From NCBI RefSeq assembly GCF_007744675.1, contig NZ_CP036269.1, forward strand, positions 2,831,546-2,895,545: a stretch of 64,000 nt of DNA, written 5' to 3'. The notes under the pieces are model-generated. The model did no database searches. It saw only the letters and a program-made list of their open reading frames with translations, and was not told the DNA's origin. Below, piece after piece: positions 42,996 to 52,410 of this stretch (the first letter of the stretch is position 1; every line of letters starts with the position of its first letter). The position numbers and the translations under genes were made by a program. The stretch is from Gimesia alba (lineage in GTDB: Bacteria > Planctomycetota > Planctomycetia > Planctomycetales > Planctomycetaceae).

Positions 42996-43009
42996 AACGG
43001 GAGTCTCTG

Positions 43010-43942
43010 ATGAGCGAAATGCGACGTGCGAAGATTGCCGTGCTGGGTTCGATCAATATGGATCTGATGATCCGCTCGGCGAAATTGCCGTTACCCGGTG
43101 AGACAGTGATTGCCGATTCGAAAGTTGAGAACCCGGGCGGCAAAGGGGCTAATCAGGCGGTAGCGGCGGCACGAATGGGGGCCGACGTGACGATGATCGG
43201 CTGCGTGGGAGACGACAGTTTTGCGGAGCAACTTCTGGCCAACCTGAATGCGGAAGGCATCGAGACCACGCATGTTTCACAGCTGGCAAAGACGACCAGC
43301 GGCGTCGCGGTCGTCATGGTGGAAGCGAGTGGCGAGAACGCGATTCTAGTGGTCCCTGGTGCCAACGGATTAGTGGGAAGTGCCGAGCTGGAACGGGTGC
43401 GGCGCGTGATCTATGAGAGCGACGTGCTGTTGATGCAGCTTGAAGTGCCGGTGGAGACGGTGATCGCGGCCTCAGCAATCGCGCGGGAGGCGGGAGTGCC
43501 TGTGATTCTGGATCCGGCCCCTGCACCGGCAACGGTTCCTTCAGGGCTGCTCAACGTGGATCTGATCTGCCCGAATCAGTCCGAGGCAACCGCTCTGTTG
43601 AACCGGCCCGCTGATTCGCTGCAGGAAGCCGCGGCACGGGTTTCGGAACTGACGACATTAGGGCCACGGCGGGCGATTATCACCATGGCCGAACAGGGAG
43701 CCGTTCTCTTTGAGGGCGAAAGGGTAAAGCAGGTGCCTCCATTTGAAATTAACGCCGTCGATTCCACGGCGGCCGGCGATGCGTTTGCCGCGGGGCTGGC
43801 GGTGCGGCTGGCAGAAGGGGCGACATTGTTCGATGCGGCCCGGTTTGCCTCTGCCGCGGGGGCACTGGCGGCTTCGGGCGCGGGCGCACAAACGGCGATG
43901 CCGACACGCGAACAGATTGAAACACTTTTACAACAACGATAA
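43010..43942 (+). CDS. rbsK: Ribokinase
   Basis: 310 residues, PfkB-type sugar kinase. AVLGSINMDLMIRSAKLPLPGET at the N-terminus, the GGKGANQAVAAARMGADVTMIG box that binds sugar, and the C-terminal DSTAAGDAFAAGLAV box with catalytic Asp. It phosphorylates D-ribose to ribose 5-phosphate in the cytoplasm. Placement between the nucleoside hydrolase and the ribose transporter supports ribose as the substrate. The binding-protein gene follows 13 bp downstream. Confidence 0.94.
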   Translation: MSEMRRAKIAVLGSINMDLMIRSAKLPLPGETVIADSKVENPGGKGANQAVAAARMGADVTMIGCVGDDSFAEQLLANLNAEGIETTHVSQLAKTTSGVAVVMVEASGENAILVVPGANGLVGSAELERVRRVIYESDVLLMQLEVPVETVIAASAIAREAGVPVILDPAPAPATVPSGLLNVDLICPNQSEATALLNRPADSLQEAAARVSELTTLGPRRAIITMAEQGAVLFEGERVKQVPPFEINAVDSTAAGDAFAAGLAVRLAEGATLFDAARFASAAGALAASGAGAQTAMPTREQIETLLQQR

Positions 43943-43955
43943 CAGGAGCGCTTTC

Positions 43956-44936
43956 ATGTATGATTTCAGGAGAATTTTAATCCCTTGTGGGTTGCTGCTG
44001 TGTGCCGCGATTGTCGGCTGTGATTCACAGACGGAGCAGACACAAAAGACAAGCGATGCGAAATCGGAAAGCAAAAAACCGAAGATTGCGTTGATTATGA
44101 AATCGCTGGCGAACGATTTCTTCTCGACGATGGCCAAAGGAGCCGAAACGCATCAGCAGGAGCATAGCGACGATTACGAACTGGTCGTTAACGGCATCAA
44201 GGATGAGCGGGACTTGAGTCGTCAGGTGGCGCTGGTGGAAGAGATGGTGGCCAATGGCGTCGATGCGATTGTGATTGCCCCCGCCGATTCGAAAGCGCTG
44301 GTGCCGGCACTCAGGCGGGCACGCGAAGCGGGCGTCGTCGTAATTAACATCGATAACAAACTGGATCAGGAAATATTGGACGCAGAGAAAATTGAGATCC
44401 CGTTTGTCGGGCCCGATAACAAAGCGGGGGCGAAAAAGGTGGGCGACTATCTGGCGTCGAAGTTGAAAGCCGGCGATGAAGTGATCGTGCTGGAAGGGAT
44501 TCGGACCTCGTTTAACGGCACACAACGGCGGCTCGGTTTTGAAGAAGCGATGAAGGCAGCCGATATCAAGATTGCCGACAGTCAGTCGGCCCAGTGGGAG
44601 ATGAGCATGGCGAATACACTGGCGCTGTCGATGCTCAGCGAACATCCGAATGTGAAAGCGATCCTGGCGGCGAACGACAGCATGGCGCTGGGAGCGCTCG
44701 CGGCGGTCAAGAACAACGGCAAAGCGGGCGAAGTGGCGATTGTCGGTTTTGATAATATCGCCGCCGTGCAGCAGGCGATCAAAGAAGGACAGATCCTGGC
44801 GACCGCCGACCAGCACGGCGACCAACTGGCAGTGTTCGGGATTGAATACGCGCTGAACTTGCTCAAAGATCCGAGTGCGAAACTGGAAGATCGTGAAACG
44901 CCCGTGGATCTGGTGACGGCTGAGGATCTGAAATGA
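43956..44936 (+). CDS. rbsB: Ribose ABC transporter substrate-binding lipoprotein
   Basis: 326 residues from ATG 43956, with AGGAG eight bases upstream. A lipoprotein signal peptide (LIPCGLLLCAAIVGC) precedes a Ser/Lys-rich linker and the periplasmic binding fold: IALIMKSLANDFFSTMAKGAE, VNGIKDERDLSRQVALVEEM, VIAPADSKALVPALR, VINIDNKLD, LEGIRTSFNGTQRRLGFEEA, AANDSMALGALAAVK and IVGFDNIAAVQQAIKEG, all typical of RbsB. It captures ribose at the membrane surface. Its stop overlaps the ATPase start (ATGA), so translation is coupled. Confidence 0.93.
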   Translation: MYDFRRILIPCGLLLCAAIVGCDSQTEQTQKTSDAKSESKKPKIALIMKSLANDFFSTMAKGAETHQQEHSDDYELVVNGIKDERDLSRQVALVEEMVANGVDAIVIAPADSKALVPALRRAREAGVVVINIDNKLDQEILDAEKIEIPFVGPDNKAGAKKVGDYLASKLKAGDEVIVLEGIRTSFNGTQRRLGFEEAMKAADIKIADSQSAQWEMSMANTLALSMLSEHPNVKAILAANDSMALGALAAVKNNGKAGEVAIVGFDNIAAVQQAIKEGQILATADQHGDQLAVFGIEYALNLLKDPSAKLEDRETPVDLVTAEDLK

Positions 44937-46489
44937 CCGGTGATACGCAGTCGCTGCGGTTTGCAGCGCAACACCTTTCGAAAGACTACGTCGTGCGGGT
45001 GCTCGATGATGTTGCATTCGAACTCCGCGCAGGGGAAATTCATGCGCTGTTAGGTGCGAATGGAGCCGGGAAAAGTACGCTGTGCAAGATCATTGCTGGT
45101 TTAACGCCCGCGACGGAAGGCAGCATGCAGCTAAACGGCTCCCCCTACGCTCCTGAGGACAAGCGGTTTGCGGAGTTGCTGGGTGTGCAGATTGTGCAGC
45201 AGGAACTGAATCTGATTCCGACGCTCTCTGTGGCAGAGAATCTGCTGCTGGGCCGGTATCCCCAGCGGTGGGGCATCATCGATCGACGGGAATTGCATCA
45301 GCGGGCGCGGGCGGCGCTGGATCGATTTGGCTTGAGTGACATTCGCACCGATCAAAGTGCCGGGAGCCTGGGCGTGGGACAGCAGCAGATGCTGGAGATC
45401 GCGGCGGCCCTGGATCGGAAGTGTGAGCTGCTGATTCTGGACGAGCCGACCGCGGCGCTGAGTGCAGGCGAGACCGAGCGGCTGTTTGCCCGACTGGATG
45501 AGCTGCGTTCTCAGGGGGTAGGCATCATATATATCAGCCATCGTCTGGATGAAATCGCACGGATCGCTGATCGGCTGACGGTGCTGCGGGACGGGAAATA
45601 TGTGAGCAGGCATGCGGTGAGCGAGTTTAAACCGATTGAGCGGGTCGTCGACCTGATGACCGGAGAAACCCAGGCGGTTGAGCACGCGCTCGCCGAGCAT
45701 ACGAACCGAGCGACGGAAAAAACAGTGATTCGCGTGGCAGGATTGAGCGGTGGTCCCGTGCAGGATGTGAGTTTTTCAGTTCGCGCGGGCGAGCGATATG
45801 GCATCGCCGGTCTGGTGGGTGCGGGACGGACCGAACTGCTGCGATTACTGTTTGGCGCGGATCGGGTAGAACGCGGGGAACTGTATCTGCGTGAAGAGAC
45901 TACGCCCTGTCAGTTTCGTCATCCCCATGAAGCGGTGGCGGCGAAGCTGGCGATGGTCACCGAGGATCGCAAACAGAACGGGTTATTACTTTCACAGTCG
46001 ATTCGTGTGAATACGACGCTGACGAGTTTGGATCTGCTGACCGGCGCGGCGGGCGTGATCAATCGTCGGCGCGAAGCGTCGGTGGTGGAAGCGGAACGAA
46101 AGCGGCTGCAGATTCACGCGCGGGACATTGAACAGAGTGTGGGGACGCTGAGCGGCGGGAATCAGCAGAAGGTGGCGGTCGCGAAGTGGCTGCTGAAGGA
46201 AGCAGATGTGTTTCTGTTCGATGAGCCGACGCGGGGCATTGATGTCGCGGCGCGGCGGAACATTCATCAGTTGTTTGATCAACTGGCGACACAAGGCAAG
46301 GCGCTGATTATCGTCAGCAGTGATCTTGAAGAATTGTTCGAGACCTGCGACCGGATCGGTGTGATGTCGGCGGGGCGACTGGTGAGTGAATACACACGCG
46401 AGGACTGGTCGTACGATGCGATCATGCAGGATTGCTTTTCAGGATATTCCACTAAAGAGAGAACGACTGTTTCAGGATCAACGCCATGA
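44933..46489 (+). CDS. rbsA: Ribose ABC transporter ATP-binding protein
   Basis: 518 residues, fusion of two ABC domains as usual in RbsA/MglA. The first half has Walker A GANGAGKSTLCKII, signature SVGxxQ-like GVGQQQMLEIAAAL and Walker B LLILDEPTAAL. The second has the degenerate loop GLVGAGRTELLRLLFG, signature LSGGNQQKVAVAKWL and FLFDEPTRGIDVAA. It powers import through the RbsC permease. It overlaps both neighbours by 4 bp. Confidence 0.95.
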   Translation: MTGDTQSLRFAAQHLSKDYVVRVLDDVAFELRAGEIHALLGANGAGKSTLCKIIAGLTPATEGSMQLNGSPYAPEDKRFAELLGVQIVQQELNLIPTLSVAENLLLGRYPQRWGIIDRRELHQRARAALDRFGLSDIRTDQSAGSLGVGQQQMLEIAAALDRKCELLILDEPTAALSAGETERLFARLDELRSQGVGIIYISHRLDEIARIADRLTVLRDGKYVSRHAVSEFKPIERVVDLMTGETQAVEHALAEHTNRATEKTVIRVAGLSGGPVQDVSFSVRAGERYGIAGLVGAGRTELLRLLFGADRVERGELYLREETTPCQFRHPHEAVAAKLAMVTEDRKQNGLLLSQSIRVNTTLTSLDLLTGAAGVINRRREASVVEAERKRLQIHARDIEQSVGTLSGGNQQKVAVAKWLLKEADVFLFDEPTRGIDVAARRNIHQLFDQLATQGKALIIVSSDLEELFETCDRIGVMSAGRLVSEYTREDWSYDAIMQDCFSGYSTKERTTVSGSTP

Positions 46490-47481
46490 CGGACTCCCCT
46501 GCCCCTGTTGTTGAAATCAGTGCCAAGCCGCGCGGCGGACTGACGTATTCCGTTTTCCAATACGCGGGTCTGCTCGGCGTGTTGGTGTTGCTGGTGCTGA
46601 TTTTCAGTCTGATGAGCAACAATTTTCTCTCGAAGCAAACACTGGTCACGGTGGCAAATAATATCCCGGATCTGTTGGTGATTTCGGTCGGGATGACGCT
46701 CGTGCTGATCATCGGCGGCATTGATCTTTCGGTCGGTTCACTGTTGGCTCTGTCGTCGGCAGTGCTCGGAGTCTGCATGGTCGACTGGGGCTGGCCTCTG
46801 TGGGCGGCGGTGCCGGTCTGTCTGGGCGTGGGGGCGCTGTGCGGAATGCTCAACGGCGTGATCAGCGTGAAGGCGGGCATTCCGTCGTTCATCGTCACAC
46901 TGGGCATGCTGGAGATGGCTCGCGGTAGTGCGTACCTCTTGACCGATTCGCAGACGAAGTACATCGGCTCCTCCATTGAATGGATCGGCGTGCCTGTGAA
47001 AGGATTTCTGTTCTCGCCTGCGTTTCTGCTGGCGCTGGTGATTGTGGCGGTCGGACAGTATCTGCTCACACGCACGGTCTTCGGTCGCTATTGCGTGGCG
47101 ATTGGAACGAACGCGGAAGCAGTGCGGATGTCGGGCATTCGAACGGCCCCCTGCTCGATTATCGTGTTCACAATCAGCGGCTTGCTCTGCGGACTGGCGG
47201 GCGTGATGCAGACCTCGCGACTGTCCACAGCCGACCCGAACGCGGCGGTGGGTTTGGAGCTCTCGGCCATCGCGGCCTGCGTGATTGGCGGGACCAGCCT
47301 GATGGGGGGTCGGGGTTCGGTGATCAATACGTTTTTCGGCGTACTGATCATCGCCGTGCTGCAGACGGGCCTGGCACAGATTGGTGCGACCGATCCGATC
47401 AAGCGGGTGATTACGGGCGCGGTGATTATTGTCGCGGTGTTACTCGACGCAGCCCGGCAGCGGTGGAAACGGCGCGGGTGA
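46486..47481 (+). CDS. rbsC: Ribose ABC transporter permease
   Basis: 331 residues with about nine membrane segments. After a short cytoplasmic lead it has the permease motifs VISVGMTLVLIIGGIDLSVGSLLALSS, GMLNGVISVKAGIPSFIVTLGML and AVRMSGI, and the later GGTSLMGGRGSVINTFFGVLII. It forms the inner-membrane channel for ribose. Last gene of the operon; an rbsD mutarotase gene is absent. Confidence 0.94.
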   Translation: MTDSPAPVVEISAKPRGGLTYSVFQYAGLLGVLVLLVLIFSLMSNNFLSKQTLVTVANNIPDLLVISVGMTLVLIIGGIDLSVGSLLALSSAVLGVCMVDWGWPLWAAVPVCLGVGALCGMLNGVISVKAGIPSFIVTLGMLEMARGSAYLLTDSQTKYIGSSIEWIGVPVKGFLFSPAFLLALVIVAVGQYLLTRTVFGRYCVAIGTNAEAVRMSGIRTAPCSIIVFTISGLLCGLAGVMQTSRLSTADPNAAVGLELSAIAACVIGGTSLMGGRGSVINTFFGVLIIAVLQTGLAQIGATDPIKRVITGAVIIVAVLLDAARQRWKRRG

Positions 47482-47980
47482 GCTGTTGTTTTTTGCTACC
47501 ACGAAAAGCACGAAATGGCACGAACGGGTTTGGTGTTGGGACACTGGTTCTCATCACTGTTGGGCGAGCCAACGGTGCCACAGACTAAGTATTGAACTTG
47601 TAATATCATTCCTATATTTGCAGGTTGATTCTTGTTCTATGAGGACTCTTTGTCTTTTAAAAAATTTTGTGATGGTTAACGATCTCTCAATTAATGAATA
47701 ACTTAAATAACTTAGTTGTTTAAAATTAACAGAAAGATGATTTTACTATCAGATCAGGTTATGAGAGAGGAATTAGAATGAATAGAAGTCGTATTGAAGA
47801 CGTCTATTCTATCAGGTTTTGATTGATGATTTTCTGAAAACTATTGCTTTCTAAATTAACAGCTAGTACATATGGGGTGGCACTGTTGGCTTGTCCAACA
47901 GTGATTGGATTTGGACAAAATTACTGATGAACTTTGTGAAAAAGAGCTGCCTTTAAAAGATTTCATTCTGGTTCTAAAAC
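47482..47980. other. AT-rich intergenic region with REP palindromes before the RAYT gene
   Basis: No gene recognised. Holds the repeat ACCACGAAAAGCACGAAA (about 47499), a family A palindrome (47555-47577) and another at 47881-47903 just before the transposase gene. Confidence 0.6.
47499..47516. repeat. ACCACGAAAAGCACGAAA dispersed repeat
   Basis: The same motif, with small changes, occurs at about 51630, 52292 and 53029. At 47499, 52292 and 53029 a TGGTTCT segment and a family A palindrome follow. Non-coding; probably part of a larger mobile repeat. Confidence 0.55.
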
Positions 47981-48565
47981 ATGACAAAGAATCGAAAACA
48001 GATCAGGCATTATCATGAACCGGGTGACTGCCATGAGTTGACGTTTTCCTGTTATCAGAACAAAGCTCTTTTAACGAATGATGTCTGGAATCAGTTGTTG
48101 TGCCAGTCACTTGATCGGGCGCTGGTTCGTTATGAACTGGGGTTGATTGCGTTTGTGATTATGCCGGACCATGTGCATTTGCTGGTTTATCCCAAACAGC
48201 AGGAGTGCCAGATTGATCGGTATTTGTTTGCTGTCAAACGTCCGTTTTCGTATCGGATCAAGGAACTGTTAATGCAGGCAGAAGATCCTTTGCTGGATGA
48301 ACTGATGGTTCGAGATCGGCCTGGGAGCACGGTGTTTCGTTTCTGGCAGGAAGGAGCTGGATATGATCGGAACCTCTCTTCTCAGAAAGTAGTCGAGGCT
48401 TCCATTGACTATATTCATCTGAATCCAGTGAAAAAGAAACTGGTGGAACAGTCTCGAGACTGGAAATGGTCCAGTGCTCGCTGGTATGAGAGTGAAGGGC
48501 AAATTGTGGATTCGGATTTGCCTGTTATTTCAGGTTTGTCTTGGGATTTCTTTGAAGCCAGTTAG
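47981..48565 (+). CDS. REP-associated tyrosine transposase (RAYT, Y1/TnpA-REP family)
   Basis: 194 residues. It starts with HEPGDCHELTFSCYQNK, then FVIMPDHVHLLVYP with the HUH motif and, towards the C-terminus, SIDYIHLNPVKK, which holds the likely catalytic Tyr and the IHLNPV signature of RAYTs. These single-copy IS200/IS605-like enzymes cut and join single-stranded REP palindromes. The gene is bracketed by family A palindromes at 47881-47903, 48600-48622 and 48679-48701, as expected for a REPtron. The coding sequence looks intact. Confidence 0.92.
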   Translation: MTKNRKQIRHYHEPGDCHELTFSCYQNKALLTNDVWNQLLCQSLDRALVRYELGLIAFVIMPDHVHLLVYPKQQECQIDRYLFAVKRPFSYRIKELLMQAEDPLLDELMVRDRPGSTVFRFWQEGAGYDRNLSSQKVVEASIDYIHLNPVKKKLVEQSRDWKWSSARWYESEGQIVDSDLPVISGLSWDFFEAS

Positions 48566-48728
48566 ATGTAAGTTAAGTGTATTGTGAGCTGGTTCTCATC
48601 ACTGTTGGACGAGCCAACAGTGCCACCCCTTTGTTGTGTGACAGTTGCTGATTTGGATTGTTGCACGCTGGATCTTAACACTGTTGGGCAAGCCAACAGT
48701 GCCACCCCATAACTGCGACAATGTCCTC

Positions 48729-50297
48729 CTATTCAAACTTGAATGAATACAGATCGGCGTCTTTGAGTTTGATTTTTAGTTTGACTGGTTGGCCGGCTAG
48801 ACTGCTCACATCAGTGCCCTGTTTCCAGTGGACGGGGCGGGCGATGGTATCGCCGAAGAGTTCGGTGCAGTCGGCGTCGGTGAAACCTTCTATCGGTTTT
48901 CCGTCGGGAGTTTGCAATTCGACGGTGATGCCGCCGGCGGCGGAGGTGGAGAAGTTGAGCTTGAGCTCTTTCCCGGTAAAGGTGATCGGTTTCGTGGTGA
49001 ATTCGCCCCCCTTCAGCGGCGCGTTGATCGAGACGAAGCCGTCGATCCGCATCGTGTAGCGGCGGAGTTTGCTGCCCTTACCCGTCCAGTAGCCTTCGGT
49101 GGCGTACAAGGAGAGTTCGTTGGGGGCGCCTTCCGTGTCGGATTTCGTTTCGACTAACTGCCAGGCGATGTATTGATGCCCGTAGTTCCAGGTGTCTTTA
49201 CGTTCGATGCCGGGACGCAAGAAAGCTTCGGGCCAGCGTTTGAAATTGACGCCGTCGCGGCTGGTCATGAAGAGTCCTTCGGTAATCGCCATGCCGTACC
49301 GGTTGGAGATCGACGAACGCATTTTACGATGCTTCAATTCGGGGAGTGCTTCCATCGATTTCGACCAGCCCCGTTCGATGTAGCGAGTGGGAAAGCCGAC
49401 GAGGATGTGCGGCGCGCGGTAGTAGGGTTTGATCTGGTTGGTGTAAAGCTGCTCGGGCGGTGCGTCGCCGTATTTCAGGTCTTGCGGTTTGCTCCAGGTG
49501 AGGAGGTCGTCGGATGTCGCAGTGCGGATGTCGCGCAGGCCGGACGGCTTCCAGTTTTTTTCGTTGGTCGTGCCTTTGGTGAAGTAGCGCCAGTAGGCGC
49601 GATATTGTCTGGTGGCGGGATCCCAGAACGCGAGATTTTCGGAATCGAAGGCGCCGTCGGTGATGACCGGTTTTTCCGAAAGCAACGACCAGTGAATGCC
49701 GTCGGGGGATTTGAGAACCAGTAAGCCGTGTGGGCCGCGGGAGCGGAGGATGGCTTTGTATTTTGCATCGGCGGGACAGGCGGGGTTTTCATCTTTGAAT
49801 ACCGCGGGATGGACCGGGTCGGGTTTGGCGGATTTCATCCAGTCGCGATACGCTTTGCCGATGACGATGTTGTTCTGTTTGTTACCACTGCCGGGAGGAA
49901 ATGAGAAGAGACCCAGGTTGGGGCGTTTCCAGTGAATGCCGTCATCGCTTTCGGCGTAACAGGTGAAGTTGCTGTGGTTGGGGCCGAGCTTCTTTTCCTG
50001 TACGTCGAGGTTCCAGGCTTTGTAGTACATGCGGTACTTGTCGCCATCTTTGAAGATGCTCTGATAGCCGCAGCCGGTCCCTTCCCAAGGTTTGTCGTAA
50101 TTGAAGACGATTTCGCGGGGCGTGGGATGATGCAATTCGAAGCGGGCGGTTTCGCTCTGGGATTCGATCAGGGTGTCGTCTACCAGCAGTTCGAGCCGGG
50201 AGCCGATATCAATGGGTTCTGCCGCGAAACTGGTGGCGGTGGTGAGCAGGCTCAGGGAGAAACAGACGAGGAAAACGAGGCGGGCATTGTGTGGCAT
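48729..50297 (-). CDS. Exported glycosidase-like five-bladed propeller protein
   Basis: 522 residues with a signal peptide (LVFLVCFSLSLLTTATSFAA). The mature protein starts with IDIGSRLELLVDDTLIES, and has repeated YRMYYKAW, CYAESDDGIHWKRPNLG, LLVLKSPDGIHWSLLSEKP and IRTATSDDLLTWSKP segments like the blades of GH32/GH43/GH130-type enzymes. The C-terminal about 130 residues form a beta-sandwich-like end. Many planctomycetes encode such proteins of unproven glycosidase activity. No sugar-utilisation genes are directly adjacent. Confidence 0.75.
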   Translation of the reverse strand: MPHNARLVFLVCFSLSLLTTATSFAAEPIDIGSRLELLVDDTLIESQSETARFELHHPTPREIVFNYDKPWEGTGCGYQSIFKDGDKYRMYYKAWNLDVQEKKLGPNHSNFTCYAESDDGIHWKRPNLGLFSFPPGSGNKQNNIVIGKAYRDWMKSAKPDPVHPAVFKDENPACPADAKYKAILRSRGPHGLLVLKSPDGIHWSLLSEKPVITDGAFDSENLAFWDPATRQYRAYWRYFTKGTTNEKNWKPSGLRDIRTATSDDLLTWSKPQDLKYGDAPPEQLYTNQIKPYYRAPHILVGFPTRYIERGWSKSMEALPELKHRKMRSSISNRYGMAITEGLFMTSRDGVNFKRWPEAFLRPGIERKDTWNYGHQYIAWQLVETKSDTEGAPNELSLYATEGYWTGKGSKLRRYTMRIDGFVSINAPLKGGEFTTKPITFTGKELKLNFSTSAAGGITVELQTPDGKPIEGFTDADCTELFGDTIARPVHWKQGTDVSSLAGQPVKLKIKLKDADLYSFKFE

Positions 50298-50692
50298 GGT
50301 GTTGATCCTGTGCTTGAGTATGTATGAGCATTTTCATTCTAACCAGATTTTCTATGGGAAGGAAAGTCTGTGGTGATTTTCATTGTTGGCTGGTTCCCAA
50401 TTAGAAAACGCTCGTGATGACTATATCGTAGGGGCAACCCTGTGTGGTGGCCCGCGGTATCGATGTGGTTTGTGTGTTGAGTGGGGGGTAATTCTGGTTC
50501 CATTTCGTGCTTGATACAACGACGATCATCACCAGGCGGGCAGGCACATAGACCTGCCCCTACCTCGGTTGGTACGAAATTGTGAAAAAGGGGTGAACCT
50601 GATGCTGGTGACCTTGTCGTATAAAATACACTAAGGTAAGATAAGGGAGAATAAACAAGAATAGAAAAAACGAATGAGAAAGGATTGTTGAA
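50298..50692. other. Divergent intergenic region with a MITE-like element
   Basis: Contains MITE-like copy D (50428-50563). No gene recognised. Confidence 0.6.
50428..50563. repeat. MITE-like element, copy D
   Basis: Starts GTAGGGGCAACCCTGTGTGG and ends GACCTGCCCCTAC, with imperfect inverted ends of about 28 bp. Unlike the other copies, I saw no REP palindrome directly beside it. Confidence 0.75.
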
Positions 50693-51562
50693 ATGAAAAG
50701 TCGATCAGGACGTGCTTCGCTGGCGAAGACGACGTTACAGGTGATGGATGTAGGGCGGTATGTGAATCCGCAGGGGGAATCGGTGGCGATTGCTGCGGAG
50801 ATGGGAGCCTGCAAGGCGGGTTCGGAGTTCTTTGAGCCGGGACAACTGGAACAGTTGCGGGATGAAGTAGCAGCGGTGCCCTGCCCCTTTGAAGAAACCC
50901 GTTTTGAACTGGCTAATGAAACGACGCTGGAAGGTTCACGGGCGTTGGCTGCTGCTGAGGAGACGGGGCGGATCGGTGTGTTGAATTTTGCATCGGCGAA
51001 GAATCCGGGGGGCGGTTTCCTGGGAGGGAGCCAGGCACAGGAAGAGAGTCTGGCACGAAGTTCGGCGCTGTATGGTTCGCTGAATCTGTTTCATGAGGAA
51101 TACTACGAGACGCATCGAAAGTTGCGGGATGCGTTTTACTCGGACCGGATGATTTACTCTCCCGGCTGTCCGGTATTTCGTGATGATGCGGGTTCGTTCC
51201 TGGATGACAGCTACCAAGTGGACTTTCTGACGAGTGCCGCCCCGAATGCAGGGGCGATTCAAAAACAGCGGCCGTTGATGGTGGCGGAAATTCCGGGGAT
51301 ATTTCAGAGACGAATGGATAAAGTACTCGCATTGTTCGCGGCGAAGGGCTGTGATACGCTGGTACTGGGTGCCTGGGGCTGTGGCGTGTTTCGCAACTGT
51401 CCTCAGATGGTGGCGGCGAGTTTTGCGGAGTTTCTGAAACCAGGTGGATCCTATCATGGACGCTTCCGACGTGTGCGGTTCTCGGTACTGGATCGTACGG
51501 AAACACAGCCGATTTATGGGGCGTTTGCAGAGTGTTTTGCTGCTGCGAACTGCCATGAATGA
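50693..51562 (+). CDS. TIGR02452-type microbial PARG (macrodomain) protein
   Basis: 289 residues. It has the PARG signature GGG-x7-QEE in NPGGGFLGGSQAQEESLAR, followed by SSALYGSL, MIYSPGCPVFRD and GAWGCGVFRNCPQMVAASF, typical of the microbial TIGR02452/DUF2263 family. Bacterial members hydrolyse poly(ADP-ribose) or related ADP-ribose links; NAD or ADP-ribosylation metabolism is therefore likely. Predicted cytoplasmic. ATG 50693 is close behind an AAGGA. No ADP-ribosyltransferase gene was noticed nearby. Confidence 0.85.
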   Translation: MKSRSGRASLAKTTLQVMDVGRYVNPQGESVAIAAEMGACKAGSEFFEPGQLEQLRDEVAAVPCPFEETRFELANETTLEGSRALAAAEETGRIGVLNFASAKNPGGGFLGGSQAQEESLARSSALYGSLNLFHEEYYETHRKLRDAFYSDRMIYSPGCPVFRDDAGSFLDDSYQVDFLTSAAPNAGAIQKQRPLMVAEIPGIFQRRMDKVLALFAAKGCDTLVLGAWGCGVFRNCPQMVAASFAEFLKPGGSYHGRFRRVRFSVLDRTETQPIYGAFAECFAAANCHE

Positions 51563-51712
51563 TTGGGGTTGGACGCTTTCACAAGCACTGTCGGACAAGC
51601 CGACAGTGGCACACGGCGGGCTGTTTTGCTACCACGAAAAACACGAAATGACACGAAAATTAGAGTGGGTTGGATTTTGATACTGTTCTTCGATATCGAA
51701 AGAGCGAAATTC

Positions 51713-52276
51713 ATGTTTAATGATGGTCATGGTACGATCCTAAAATATGTTTGGGGATTTCACTTTGCAGACGGAGCGCCGCGACTTTCCGAAATCAGCG
51801 GGACGATGACTGAAATTACATCACTTCCTGTGCGGGTCGTTGGAAGAGAGACTGTCGATCCTGTTGGATTTTCTGCAGACCTTTCATTTGAGTGTCTTTC
51901 TGATGTGAAGGTGCATCTTTCTACTCACAACTCTCAACAGCGGAATACAAAATCAGACAGTCTCAGTATTGATCAAGGTCAGTTCATTACACTGAAAGGA
52001 TCTAAAACCGACTCAACTCTGTTGTGGACCACTATATTGGCTCTGGAAGCGCTGGGAGGAGTCGATACATCTGAGAATCTTGATGAAGATCGGAGTGAGC
52101 GAGGCAGGAAGCAGCGTCAGAAATACAACTGTCGAATTAGCGAGGCCGAGTTACTGAAACGCCATCGTAAAACACGTTTCTGGGATCGGGTCTCGTTGCT
52201 GATTTTGATATTGTTATCACCGGTTCTACTACTTTGGATGATCTGCTTCAGTTTGTGGGAGGGAATTCGAAAGTGA
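51713..52276 (+). CDS. Membrane-anchored hypothetical protein, tandem paralogue 1
   Basis: 187 residues from ATG 51713; the open frame upstream to 51563 is repeat DNA. It begins MFNDGHGTILKYVWGFHFAD and has a mixed alpha/beta soluble domain, a basic stretch (RKQRQKYNC) and a C-terminal membrane segment (VSLLILILLSPVLLLWMICF). The order of segments (PRLSEISGTMTEITSLPV, then LLWTTILALEALGG, then EAELLKRHRKTRFWDR) matches the next gene (PSLTEIRDKMTEVSSLPV, LCWTIELALRNLGG, ERDLRRRHRRTLLWKW). A tail-anchored protein of unknown role. Confidence 0.65.
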   Translation: MFNDGHGTILKYVWGFHFADGAPRLSEISGTMTEITSLPVRVVGRETVDPVGFSADLSFECLSDVKVHLSTHNSQQRNTKSDSLSIDQGQFITLKGSKTDSTLLWTTILALEALGGVDTSENLDEDRSERGRKQRQKYNCRISEAELLKRHRKTRFWDRVSLLILILLSPVLLLWMICFSLWEGIRK

Positions 52277-52410
52277 TTGATTTGCAATCATGAAAAGCAC
52301 GAAAAGAAACAAATTATCGTGTTGTTCGACGCTGGTTCTTAGCACTGTTGGGCAAGCCAACAGTGGCACCCCTGGTGACTCTGATTCAATACGGTTAGTG
52401 GGAGGTTTGG

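Noticed and set aside
43743-43955. N-terminal extension of the ribose-binding protein frame
   Set aside because: It overlaps ribokinase in another frame; the lipoprotein signal peptide and ribosome binding site place the start at 43956.
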